From assembly GCA_029379385.1 (NCBI GenBank), contig CM055618.1, positions 14,671,071 through 14,735,070 on the forward strand: a DNA stretch of 64,000 nt. The letters run 5' to 3'. The stretch comes from Quillaja saponaria. Taxonomy: Eukaryota; Streptophyta; Magnoliopsida; Fabales; Quillajaceae. This document shows, in pieces, positions 11,221 to 22,017 of the stretch; positions within the stretch are counted from its first letter, which is position 1, and each line of letters begins with the position of its first letter. The notes under the pieces were generated by a model that saw only the letters and a list, made by a program, of their open reading frames with translations, did no database searches and was not told the origin of the DNA. The translations under genes were made by a program, and so were the position numbers.

Positions 11221-12172
11221 AATTAGTTCTTGTATGGATTTATTCCAAACTTATCTCAAGGCTATCAATTTAACCGAACAAATTGATACTAAATTGCTCC
11301 CTAATTTTTGGATTATAAATAGTTTAAATTACAATATAATGATGTCATGGTTGAAATCGGTGACCTAATCTCTTTTTCTAGTCTGTCACCTGGTCTAGTT
11401 GTAAAACATTTTGTGCAGAGTGCACTTCATTAGGAAGACAAATCAACTTGTCAATTACGTTTAGCTACTATGTGTCTTTCTTGCTGCAAAATCTTAATTG
11501 AAAATAACTCATTTTCTTCAGCTTACTGATTCAAGTTCAACCATGCATAAACAATGAAGAATTGTAGAGATTCCACTCCCTATGAAACGTTAAAAAGTGT
11601 AATGACAATCCATGAAATTAAAATATTAGAGTGAGACAGGGTACCTAATTTACTGGAGCCTCTTGGCAGATTATTAGATTTCCATGAATTGTAATAATAT
11701 AATCATCAACCTACGACCTTTTAGACTTTAGAGAAATATAATATAGCAGGGGAAATCTGAACTAGGACTAGAAAATAAATTTGTTGATTTATTATAAACT
11801 GTTATTTGTTAGCTGTGAACTAAAATTATGTCCTCTGTGCCCAAAAAAAAAAAAAAAAAGTCCAAAAGAAAGTTACAGATCTTCCAGTCTTTTAAGATGT
11901 CTGGAGAATTCCATAGTTGTTTAGTGATTCCAAGATCATTTTGAGTTTCTGGGATCTCAGTGACAATATATTTTCCAAAATGGCAACAATAATTTAACCG
12001 ATGTCAAGTTTTATCTATTTATGTTGTGCACCTGGAAAAAACCAAATTTTTTAACATCATCTTAAAGGATTGACACTTTACATATGCATCTTGTGAGTTA
12101 TTACTCTGAAGTACATGAACAGATGTCAAGGCTTGTGCTTGTGAAAGCTTCAAAAACTAATAAGGCAGACTC
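11221..12172. other. Intergenic, duplicated unit spacer with a poly-A tract
   Basis: Corresponds to the spacer after c-type lectins. The lectins that should precede it are missing. It includes an A-run at about 11844-11860. No gene is seen. Confidence 0.6.
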
Positions 12173-14106
12173 CTAACGACCCCTGTCAAGGCTTGTACTT
12201 ATAAACACTTCACCAGAGCTAACTGAGGGTGTAGGAACATGATAAAGAGGAATAGGCATACTTGATGGTAGGATTGGCATTGCTGCCTCAAAATTAAGTA
12301 CTTGAATTGCTTGCCTGACTGATGGCCTTAGATTTCGATCAGGATGAGCACACCACAATCCAACAGTCATCAAACACTCTACTTGTTTCTCAACAAATTC
12401 CATCCGCAATCTCTCATCCACTGCTAAAAGAAGTTCTCCTCTTCCATAATGATTCCATACCCATTCAACCAATCCCATATCCTCCATAGGATCAACTGAC
12501 ATTTTACCAGTAGCAACCTCTAAGGTAACCACCCCAAAGCTATAAACATCTGACTCTTTACTAGCTCTACCTGTAGTCACATACTCTGGAGCCAAGTAGC
12601 CAAGTGTTCCAGCCAACCCAGTTGTTTGGGGACCTAGCTCATGGTCCATGAGCCTAGCTAAGCCAAAGTCCCCAAGCTTGACATTGAAATTAGAATCCAA
12701 CATAATATTGCTCGATTTAATATCCCGATGCACCACACATTGTTCCCATTCTTCATGAAGATACAGCAGCGCAGAGGCCAAGCCAAGAGATATCTTGTGC
12801 CTCACAGTCCAGGCAAGAGGGCTTTTATTGCCAAATAGATGATAATCAAGGCTACCATTTGGCATGTACTCATACACAAGATGAAACTCACCTCCATCAT
12901 GACACCAACCTATGAGTTGCACAAGATTTTGATGTCTCAACTGGCTACTGGTCTTTACCTCGGTTGTGTACTCCTTGTTACCTTGTCTAGAGCCCCTCGA
13001 AATTTTCTTGACAGCAACTGCCATATCTATATCAGCCAAGTAACCCCTGTAAACAGCACCAAATCCATCTTGGCCCAATTTCCTCTGACTTGAGAAGTTG
13101 TTGGTAGCCAAAACAAGATCTCTATAAGAAAACCTTTTTGGACCAATCCCTCTTTCGAGTTCATCATTAATTGATGTCAAGTTGGCTGTTTCTTCTCTTC
13201 TCCTTTTCTTTATCTTCCAGCTCCTTAGTATTGCATAGCCTACAATTACTCCTGCTATCAAAACACCACCTGAGACTGATAGACCAACTACTAACCTTAT
13301 CTTTTCTGCCATATTCCCATTCACTTCCTTTAATTTTAAAGTTGAATTGAACTCCCATGACAGAAGAGTATGTCGCTCTAAATATGAACCTGTTGCAGCT
13401 GAAAATCCAATTGTTACCCATGCAGGCAAAACCTTCATCAGATCAATTTGATAAGAAAGACTAGTGTTCTCTACAGGAATAGGGGTGGTCTGGTATTTCC
13501 AAGATACACTTAGATTCTTAGTCGTAGCGTTTTATGCAATCCATACATCTGCAGTATCACCACTGTGCAGGCTAGCATTCCAAGGGGTGTATACAGCTGA
13601 GGAGATTGAATTGTTGTTGATCCCTACATGCTCCACAGGCGGATCCCATTCGGGATTTGGGTATGAGTCAAACCCCACTAGAACAATTTGGTTCCTGGAG
13701 GAGTCACTAGTGGTGGTGTTAAATAGGCCTAGGAATCCACCGGCTGAATTTGGTGGAATTTGAAATTCAACAGGAGCAAGGAAGAAAACAAGTCCATGGC
13801 CATACGACATGCCTTCAGTACGGATAACGAAGGAGTAATGAGTTGTGAAGCAGTGAGTTTTCCTGTGTTGGTATCCCAGAGTGGCACCTTCTCAGAGTAG
13901 ATTGCCCAACCTACACGATTTACATAATTGAGTTTGTTGGTCAATTCAATTGCTCCAACAGAAGGCACTGCATCTCCCTGATATAGTATCTCAGGAGAAC
14001 TGGGATCAAAACGAGATAATGTGAAGTCAACTGAATTTGCAAAGGGAAGAAAAAAAAATAAGCAGAAGAAGAGAAGAAGAATTTGATCTTGGAAAGTTGT
14101 AGCCAT
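12173..14106 (-). pseudogene. LecRK pseudogene K2 (lectin domain broken, kinase half open)
   Basis: A full-length relative of K4/K5 starting MATTFQDQ at 14106, with signal peptide and N-terminal lectin part intact. A 1-bp deletion near 13852 shifts the frame just after GKLT. A TAC-to-TAA stop near 13530 cuts the AYNATTK segment. From there to the end the frame is open: the last lectin strand, a TM helix, and a kinase with VAVKK lysine, HRDIK, DFG and APE. The P-loop reads GQDGFG, so the second Gly is Asp. Both lectin lesions are shared exactly with K3, so they predate the K2/K3 duplication. An open 421-codon frame from MKVLP (first codon at 13438) could in principle make a lectin-less membrane kinase, but no start signal supports that. 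Confidence 0.9.
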
Positions 14107-15320
14107 GACTTTGGAGACAATATGAAAGAGAATTTTGACAAGCAGAATTAATATCCAGTGCATATAAATAAGCTTATTACTTCTGCACCAAGTCTATGAT
14201 GTGATTGTATAATTTTATTTATCTTGGTGATGTTGCAGATACCAACATTTGATGATGTACAGACGAAATTTCGAGGAATAAAAACTGGACAACTTCATTA
14301 CGGCTCTTTAGTGTCAACTGTCAATAATAATAACGAAAATAAATAACAGCTAGCTAAACCTTCATAACAAGGCTGCAACAATAAATTCAATAGGCCTCAC
14401 AGAAAACTATAAAACACTTCAGTACACAGAATAAGCATCTGAATGCATGGTAGATCCTCATCTTCAGGAGTTGAAATTTAAAACTGAAGCCAAAATTGTC
14501 AGAAAAACAGTCAGTTCCCTTGGTCAATTCTAAAACAGCAAATAAAAAAGTTATATGGATCTGTGAATTTCTAACATTCTATATGGAGTATTCTGCTACA
14601 AAAAATTGTAGGTAATAATGATCATATAATTCCCTTCAGTACAGTCCAATGTTTTCTTATGGCTTCAAACTTCAGCTATATGAAACAATTCTCAATCATT
14701 ATTTGTTTGGGGTGACAAATTACTCAAACTCAATGATTGCACCAAATAAAAATTAATATTTGAAGAATATGTTTTCCCATGAATCTTTTGCTTACTTGTA
14801 TCTATATTAATGTAATTACTAAGACCCCAAAATAGCTATTAACATATACTATATTAGTACATAATATGTTGACACACCCTTATTTTCGACAGCTCTGCAT
14901 TTACGATGTTTTTATGAGCAAGTCTCTATACCGTTACATCAGGTATATTGGTGATTGGAACTTAAGAAGAAAGTCTAAGCACATGGAAATGATTTTGAAT
15001 TGGAGATTACAGCCATTTTTAATGACTTTAGTTACCTCGTAGGACATGGAAAATTGGGGACCTAGAGTAAGTTATATATATGGGGTTCTGCGCAACTAGT
15101 ACTGTTCAAAGGAGGTAAATTGACTCAAGTGGTTGGTGTGTGGCCTCAAGATAACCAGGAAATTCCAGATAAATACTATGTAATTAAGTAGAAGATAACA
15201 GTAACTCCAATGAAAACTAAGATGAAGATAACCATGAAATAATTGTGTTGCCAAATATTTGATAAGAATGTTACTGGAATTTTTATGCAGTAATAGGTGT
15301 ATGGCTTTCTGTTTTTTCGT
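14107..15320. other. K2 promoter region and spacer with lectin b3 start remnant
   Basis: Non-coding. It starts with the K2 upstream region and is repeated at 23.95-25.02 kb. At about 14960 it switches to sequence from a b-type lectin 5' end. Confidence 0.6.
14985..15016 (-). pseudogene. Lectin b3 remnant: start codon and first ~10 codons only
   Basis: A short minus-strand match to the 5' ends of lectins b5 and b6 (ATG complement at 15014-15016, then about 10 codons up to the 'attttgaattgg' block). Beyond it, homology switches to LecRK-upstream sequence. The same junction recurs at 24.70 and 48.36 kb. Confidence 0.6.
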
Positions 15321-15324
15321 TATC

Positions 15325-15885
15325 CTCACCCCAAATGTTTTTGATGTGGCGTTTCTTTTTTGTCTTCTTCCAAAACAGTAATTTAATTTTACCCCCCGGA
15401 AGATGTTGAAATATTTTTGTAAATGACTTTATGTGTCTTCGTCAACCCCACCTTAATATGTCTTTCCCATGACTCTCTGTTTCATCGTTATCCCCCACCT
15501 TCCTTTTACCGAAGTGGCATATCTCCCTTGTCTTCTGCCCAAACGCCAAGCATGTAATTTCCTTTTCTCCTCTGAGCGATGTTGAAATATTTTTGTATAT
15601 GGCTTTCTGTTTCTTTATTAGCCTCATCTTAATTGTTTCAAAGTTCCATTTCTTCTTAGCCCCACCTACATTTTTTTAAAAGTGACTTTTTTTCATTGCC
15701 CTCTGCCAAAACATCAAGCATGCCACTTCTTTTACTCATATTGATGATGTTGAATGATTTTGTATATATTTTCTGTTTCTTCGTTATCCCCACACTCCAA
15801 AGTGGCATTTCTTCTTTGTCTTCTTCCAAGCAAGTGATTTCATTTCCTCTTTGTATGATGATTTTGAAGTTGTATATATAACCCA
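15325..15885. repeat. Promoter repeat array of lectin c3 (about 4-5 diverged copies)
   Basis: Several imperfect copies of the ~127-bp unit also seen before c1, with irregular spacing (two neighbouring blocks are 168 bp apart). Some copies are truncated. The array ends at the TATA-like 'gtatatata' before c3. Confidence 0.75.
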
Positions 15886-16018
15886 TTTTTATATAGCTGA
15901 ACTGAGCCTCCTCCTCTCCATTGTCCTAAAAATAAAGGCTATCATCAACTCAAGAAAAATCAAATCACATGACTGTTTTCTTATAATCTTCATTTTCTTC
16001 CTTCTACTACTTCACTAT

Positions 16019-16161
16019 TGTTAGAATAGTTTATGTTGTTATGTAGTCCCATATTGGTTGTCTACAGCACCTTCCTTATATCCCCTTACTATAAATAAAT
16101 TCAGTGAGTGTAGTATTTGATTCATTCAAGCTACAACCCCTTTCTCTAATATCTATGTTCA
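16019..16161 (+). repeat. 5' LTR of the Copia element
   Basis: 143 bp, starting TGTTAGAATAG and ending TATGTTCA. It is followed directly by tgatgtcaaagc, a decayed primer-binding site of the initiator-Met tRNA type. It contains a 'tataaata' box, the likely retroelement promoter. Confidence 0.88.
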
Positions 16162-16174
16162 TGATGTCAAAGCA

Positions 16175-16820
16175 AATCGGTCCAAAACCCTAACCTTTAC
16201 ATAAAACCATCTTACCCATAATTATTCGGTGACCGGAAAATTAGGAAATTAACATAGGCGCAACTGCCTAGCCTAGAAGTTCATTTTTCGATGCATATTT
16301 TCGCCATCCACCATGGGAGGAAGACTCGGCAGCCTCTGATCAGTCGGTTGCTAGAAAACAAAGGCCCACGAACCCCCACATGCCGGTATAGTGGGTGGCG
16401 CGTGATAACCATGCGCAACACAGCAAGAAGGCTCATGCGCGTGTGAGATTTATGCGTAAAGGGAGCTTTGGGCTCGTGTGATCGTGCACGCACATGAGGG
16501 CCATTCAGAAAGAGAAATTTAGGTGCGTTTAAGCACATGTAATGTGATTTCTGGGTTATTTCCTCTCTAATTTGGTTCTAGTAGTCCCATATCAGTTTCT
16601 CCTTCAATTCAGTATGTTTTCTATGCGTTTTTTTTAATGTATTTTTGGGATATTCTTGGTTTGCTCCTCTTTGTAAGTAATTTACATGGGTATTTTTTGA
16701 CTGATTCTGTGATCCTTGCTTTTGAGTATTCTATCTCAATGTCATATCTTAACAGTTGTTTATTGTGGCACTCCTATATTTCTTTTTTTCTTTTTTTGTG
16801 GAATTAAATGGAATCTAAGA
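16175..16820 (+). other. Copia untranslated leader
   Basis: Between the primer-binding site and gag. It contains an unusually GC-rich patch (about 16320-16510) compared with its surroundings. No functional frame is assigned. Confidence 0.6.
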
Positions 16821-16830
16821 TTACTGATGT

Positions 16831-17500
16831 GTGTTCCCATCATACTGTCAAAGAAATATGGGTTTCGTAAAAATAATGTACTTTAGTAATTTGATTCGTC
16901 TATATAATATCTCTCGCGGTCTCTCTCAGGCCAAAGTACTTGGTTCTCTCTCTGACTATTTTGGTTCTATACAAGAAGTTTATAACAAACTCAATATTGT
17001 TCAACCTCTTTTATTTGATATAGCAAAGCAAAAGGAACAACGTGAACAACTTATGATTCTTAGTTTTTTGGCTAGTCTTCATTCTGATTATGAACCTGTT
17101 AAGGCACAGATTCTTGTGGAAGCTTCTATTCCCTCTCTTGCTAAAGTTTATGGTCGAGTATCTCAATATATTGATGCTAGTCATGATAAATCTATTCTTG
17201 CTATTCAATCTTCTCGGTTGTATGATGAGACTTAATCTTGTTGTACTAGAGGTGGTCATAGTGGTAGAGGAGGCCATGGATGCTAAGAAGGCCGTAAAAG
17301 TCGTCATTGCACTTATTATGGTTGAGATAACCACACTTGTGAATATTTAGAAGTTGAATGGTAAGCCTCCTAAAGTTGCAAATAATGCATATACTTTCTC
17401 AGAACTCGAGTCTTCTGGCAATATTTCTATCTCACTGGAGAAGTATTCTAAGTTACCTCAGTTACAGTCTGCACAACAAGCATCTCTTCCTACTGCATCT
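16831..17500 (+). pseudogene. Copia gag remnant
   Basis: A 134-codon open stretch (16831-17235) has the UBN2-type gag pattern (LS-x-YFGSIQEVYNKL, then EQLMILSFLASLHSDYEPVKAQIL). It is followed by a decayed CCHC knuckle region after a stop at 17233. It would bind element RNA in the virus-like particle if intact. The same region is found in the 5785-7042 fragment. Confidence 0.75.
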
Positions 17501-17549
17501 CTTGTCTAGTTAGGTAATTCTACAGTTTGCTTTTCTAGTTCTTCAGCCT

Positions 17550-20500
17550 CAAGGCCTTGAATTCTTGATTCTGGAGCCACTGATCACATAACAGGTATAT
17601 CTAGTTTTTTTTATTAACTTGTAAGATTCACAATCATCATGTCCTGTTACTTTAGCAAATGGTTCTACTACTATAGTCAGTGACATAGGTATTGCTGAAC
17701 CTAGTCTAGGACTTTCCATATCATCTGTTGTATATATTCTCACTTTATCTTTTAACCTTAGGTCTGTCAGTAAACTCACTAAAAGTTTAAATTGTTCTAT
17801 CCTTTTTTATTCTGATTATGTTATTATTCAGGATTTGAAGACAAAGAAGACAATTAGAAGAGGACATAAATCTGTCGGACTCTACTACTTTGATCCATTA
17901 CCATCTCCTACAGCTTGTTCTTCCAAAGTTACACCATTCCAGATCAATTATTGCCTTGGTCATCCCCCTTTAAAAAAGCTTAAGAAGTTAGTTCTTAGTT
18001 TAAGTCATCTGTTTTATTTAGAATGTGAGTCGTGTCAGTTAGGTAACCACATTAATGTTCCTTTTGCTTCCCCTATGAATAAAACAGTTGAGAGTCTATT
18101 TATATTAGTTCATTCAGATGTCTAGGGTCCGAGTCGTGTCACTTTGACATTGGGTTATAATTATTTTGTTACATTTGTGGACGATTTTTCAAAGATGACT
18201 TGGCTTTATTTAATGAAAGAACGTTTTGAATTATATTCTATTTTCAATGTCTTTTGTTCTGAAAATGAAACTCAGTTTAATGTTCCTATTCGTATACTTC
18301 GTAGTGACAATGTTAAAGAATATTTTACTGCTCCATTTAATGCATCTTGTGATTGCTTCAAGAATAATTCATCAATCTTCTTGCTCTCACACTTCACAAC
18401 AAAATAGGGTGGCTGAGAGAAAGAATCACCATCTTATAAACATTACTCGTACTTTATTATGTCAGATGAATGAGTGATGCAGTTCTTACGACTTGTTATC
18501 TCATAAATAGAATGTCATCATCAATTCTTCATGACAAAATTCCATTTTTTGTTCTTTTTCTACAGGCTCCTATGTTTTCTTTACTCCCTCGTATTTTTGG
18601 TTGTATGTCATTTGTGCATCAATTCTCTCAAGGTATTGATAAATTGGATCCTCGTTTTATTAAATATAGTTTTTTGGATACACTCGTACACAAAAAGGAT
18701 TTAGATATTATAGTCCTTAGTTGAATAATTTCTTTGTTTGTGCGAATGTTACCTTTTTTGAATCTACCCATACTACACTGACTCACATGTCACTATAAAC
18801 ATCGACACAGTTCTTCAATTACCCGTTCCTCTTCTGTTGTTTATTAAGCGTCCTTTAAATTCTTCTGGTCATATATCTCATCCTAATTTGCATGTTTATA
18901 CTTGACGCCAATTAGATAAGAGTATTTCGACAGATTCTAATGCTCTTCTAGTTGCTTCTTTGCCTTCGAATCCAGCTCTTCCCAACTCTAATCTTCCTCT
19001 TGCCATTCGAAAAGGTAAACGTACATGTCATTCTTCTGTTTATGCTAGTCCTAGTACTGCCTATCCCATTTCCAATTTTGTTTCCTATGATTATTTGTCT
19101 CCTTCGTATTATTCTTTTGTCACTTCATTATCTGGTGTTTCTGTTCCTAACTATGTGTCTGAAGCTTTAGAACACTATGGGTGGAGCCATGGATGAAGAG
19201 ATGCGGACTTTAAAGGACAATGATACCTAGGAACTTATGAAACTCCCCTTAGGTAAGTCTGTTGTTGGTTATCGTTGGGTGTTTACTGTGAAGGTTCATT
19301 CTAATGACTCTGTTGATCGGCTGAAAGATAGTTTGGTGGCTAAAAGTTATACTTAGGTCTATGATATAGATTACTTAGAGACTTTTTCTCTTGTTGCTAA
19401 GATTACTTCACTCAAAGTCTTTATCTCTCTTACAGCCATCTTTAATTGGCCACTACATCAATTAGATATCAAAAATGCTTTTTTTTATAGTGACCTTGAT
19501 GAAGAGTTTTTTATGGAGCAACCTTCATGGTATGTTTCTCAGGGGGAGTCTGGCTTGATTTGTAGGTTGAAGAAATCTTTGTATGGTTTGTTGGTTTGGT
19601 AGGTTTAGTGAAGTTGTGCTCAGTTTTGGTCTTCAGAAGAGTACAGTTGACCATTCTATTTTCTATCGTCATTCATCTACTAATAGAATATTATTGATTA
19701 TGTCATTACAGGTGATGTTAGTCAGGAAACTCAACATTTGAAATCTTTATTGCAGTCCAAATTTCAAACTAAGGATTTGGGACAGTTAGAGTACTTCTTG
19801 AGTATTGATATTGATATATCACGACAGAGTATTTGTTTTTCTCAAAAAAAATATTGTTTTGATTTATTGAGTGATGTATGTATGCTAAGGTCAAAACCTA
19901 TTGATACTCCTATGGATCCCAATACTAAACTTGTACCAGATGAGGGAGAGCTATTATCAGATTTGAACATTATAAACATCTAGTAAGAAAGCTGAATTAT
20001 CTGACAGTAACCCAACTTGACATATCTTTTGCGGCTAGTATGGTTAGTCAATTTATGACTCAACCTCAAACTTCTCACTGGAATGCAGTTATTCGTATTA
20101 TGAGGTATCTCAAAACTGCACTTGGTAAGGGGTTAATATATAAGAATCATGGTCATACTTTGGTTCGTGGATATGGCAGTGGTCATATTTTGGTTCAAAA
20201 CCAAGATTCTTCTTCTATTCAAGGATGCAAATTGGGCTGGTTGTCCATTTGTCAGGAGATTCACTACAGGGTATTGTGTCTTTTTGGAGGAAATCTTGTT
20301 TCATGGAAAACTAAGAAACAGACTGTTGTTTCAAGATCTAGTGCTGAGTTTGAGTATAAAGCCATGACTCAAATTACTGCGGAGCTGGTTTGGTTGAAAA
20401 ACTTATTGGAAGAGCTTGGATTCACACATTCACAGCCTATGGAGCTCGTTTTTTATAACCATGCTACATTGCATATAGCTTCTAATCCCGTTTTTCTTGA

Positions 20501-20640
20501 CTGAATATAGAAGTTGACTGTCATTTTGTTCAAGAAAAACTTATGGATAATACAATTAAAACAACATATGTAAAGTCTGAAAATCAATTGGAAAATTTGT
20601 TTACCAAGTCTCTAAGGGGTGCTCATCTTCATTATATTTG
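17550..20640 (+). pseudogene. Copia pol remnant (protease, integrase, RT, RNase H)
   Basis: Protease active site LDSGATDH near 17565. Zinc-finger-like integrase start (GHPPLKK..CESCQ) near 17950-18040, and integrase core FVDDFSKMTWLY near 18170. Reverse transcriptase blocks are near 19260-19600 (NAFFYSDLDEEFFMEQP). The YVDD catalytic block expected near 19690 is deleted to a 'DYV..ITGD' join. RNase H blocks (SWKTKKQTVVSRSSAE) are near 20300-20340. Numerous stops and frame changes break it, so it is inactive. Confidence 0.85.
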
Positions 20641-20930
20641 TAACAAGTTTGGAACATATAATATATATGTTCCAACTTGAGGGAGAGTGTTAGAATAATT
20701 TATTTTGTTATGTAGTCCCAAATTGGTTATATATAGTACTTTCTTTATTTCCTTTTACTCTAAATAAAGTCTCTGGGGATGCTCGTCTTCGTTATATTTG
20801 TAACAAGCTTGGAACATATAATATATATGCTCCAGCTTGAGAGAGAGTGTTAGAATAATTTATGTTGTTATGTAGTCCTACATTGGTTGTATATGATACT
20901 TTCCTTATTTCCTTTTACTATAAATAAAGT
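20610..20930 (+). repeat. ~160-bp tandem duplication of the Copia 3' end
   Basis: Segment 20610-20771 (end of pol-distal region, polypurine-like gagggagag, and the first ~85 bp of an LTR starting at 20688) is repeated at 20772-20930, where it runs into the full 3' LTR. The junction lies in 'aaataaagtctct', with a few bases of microhomology. Confidence 0.8.
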
Positions 20931-20990
20931 ATGTGAGTATAATATTTGATTCATTCAAGCTACAACCCCTTTCTCTTATATCTATTTACA
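20848..20990 (+). repeat. 3' LTR of the Copia element
   Basis: 143 bp, TGTTAGAATAA to TATTTACA, the same length as the 5' LTR and preceded by a purine tract (gagagagag). The lectin c3 sequence resumes immediately after it. Confidence 0.88.
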
Positions 20991-21099
20991 ACAATCACCA
21001 TTTGTGCTCGCTTTCCTTCAACTTCACTGATTTCCACTAGGACATATGTTTGTCATATCTTATAGTGAGGTAATATATATTTGAATTACATACTTCCAC

Positions 21100-21469
21100 A
21101 AATACAATAAAAAGAGAACTGAGGACCACAACTGAACAGAAACAAACTTTAAAAAAGAAATTGAGACAAAATAGCCAATATCAAAAACTCCTAGCCAGCT
21201 TGAAAATACCAGTCCATATTACATCAAAGAAGAATCGAACCAATAATCTCCCCACAAACACATCAAAAACATACCAATAGAAGCGGCTAAGGTTTGGGAT
21301 AAGACTACTCTAATATCATGTAAAATACATAGAATAAAAAATAAAAAAAATTGTAGATTGAATGATTCAAAGACTACATTCATAGCCTTTATTTATAATT
21401 AGACAATAACATGAAGTGTACCGCGTACAACCAACGTTGAACAACACAATGTTATATAATATTCTAACA
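21100..21469 (-). mobile_element. Copia fragment: LTR plus leader, minus strand
   Basis: On the minus strand an LTR (21319-21469, TGTTAGAATATT to TTACA) is followed by a tgatattagagtagt primer-binding-like site and about 200 bp of leader. The LTR is related to, but more diverged from, those at 6900 and 16019. No second LTR is seen. Confidence 0.65.
21319..21469 (-). repeat. Diverged Copia LTR
   Basis: 151 bp with TG...CA ends in the minus-strand sense, sharing the start TGTTAGAATA and the 'tataaataaag' region with the other LTRs in the window. Confidence 0.65.
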
Positions 21470-22017
21470 AAAACACTTAACAACATGTCTACATCAACCT
21501 ACGACCTTTTAGATAGAAGGAAGAGAAATATAATATAGCAGGGGAAGTCTGAACTAGGACTATAAACCAATTTGTTGTATAGATGTCATTGTTAGTTGTG
21601 AACCAAAATTATAGGTCTCCCTCGGCGAAACAAAAAGAAAAATGGAAAAAGAAAATTACAGATCTTCCAATCTCTTTATGTCTGTAGAATCTCATCGTTG
21701 TTTTATTATATGAAGATCTTGCTGAGTTTCTGGAAATCAATGACAATATATTATTCGGAACCGCATCAGCAAGTTAACCAAAATCAAGCTTTATTTTTTT
21801 ATGTTCTCTACCCTTAAAGACCAACTTACTTCATCATCATATTGGCAAAACATAATTACCAAAAAATTCATAAAAAAAGAAAAACTGAAAGATTTCTGCA
21901 AAGGATTGACAGAATCATGTACAATTTATGAGAATTATATCCAAGTACATGCACAGAACAGGCACACAACAATTAATCTCATGAAGCAATTTCACAAACT
22001 GATATGGCAGGCTCCTT
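21470..22017. other. Intergenic spacer before K3
   Basis: Non-coding. It matches the c-lectin/LecRK spacer of other units (cctacgaccttttaga, gatcttcca blocks). Confidence 0.55.

Larger units (their letters stand above)
16019..20990 (+). mobile_element. Complete but dead Ty1/Copia element (4972 bp)
   Basis: Two 143-bp LTRs (TG...CA) bound leader, gag, protease, integrase, reverse transcriptase and RNase H, in Copia order. The target duplication is 5 bp with one mismatch (actat before, acaat after), recognised because c4 shows the empty site. Stops and frameshifts occur throughout, and the LTRs differ at roughly 20 positions by eye, so the insertion is old. A second tandem copy of the 3' end lies at 20610-20930. 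Confidence 0.92.
15920..21070 (+). pseudogene. Lectin c3, split by a Copia insertion and 3'-truncated
   Basis: The host gene is in two pieces: 15920-16018 (start region and signal-peptide coding) and 20991 to about 21070 (continuing CTTTCC-TTCAACTTCAC-like mature start). The site matches c4 at 25690-25700. The ATG used in c1 is changed (ccattgtcc), the signal-peptide frame contains a stop, and homology ends at about 21070, so most of the lectin domain is lost. Confidence 0.8.

Noticed and set aside
13464..13763. Repeated plus-strand frames opposite the LecRK lectin domains (also 10471, 23307, 28873, 40853, 51250)
   Set aside because: They are antisense shadows. They recur only because the LecRK copies recur, and their ends follow stops opposite conserved lectin codons.
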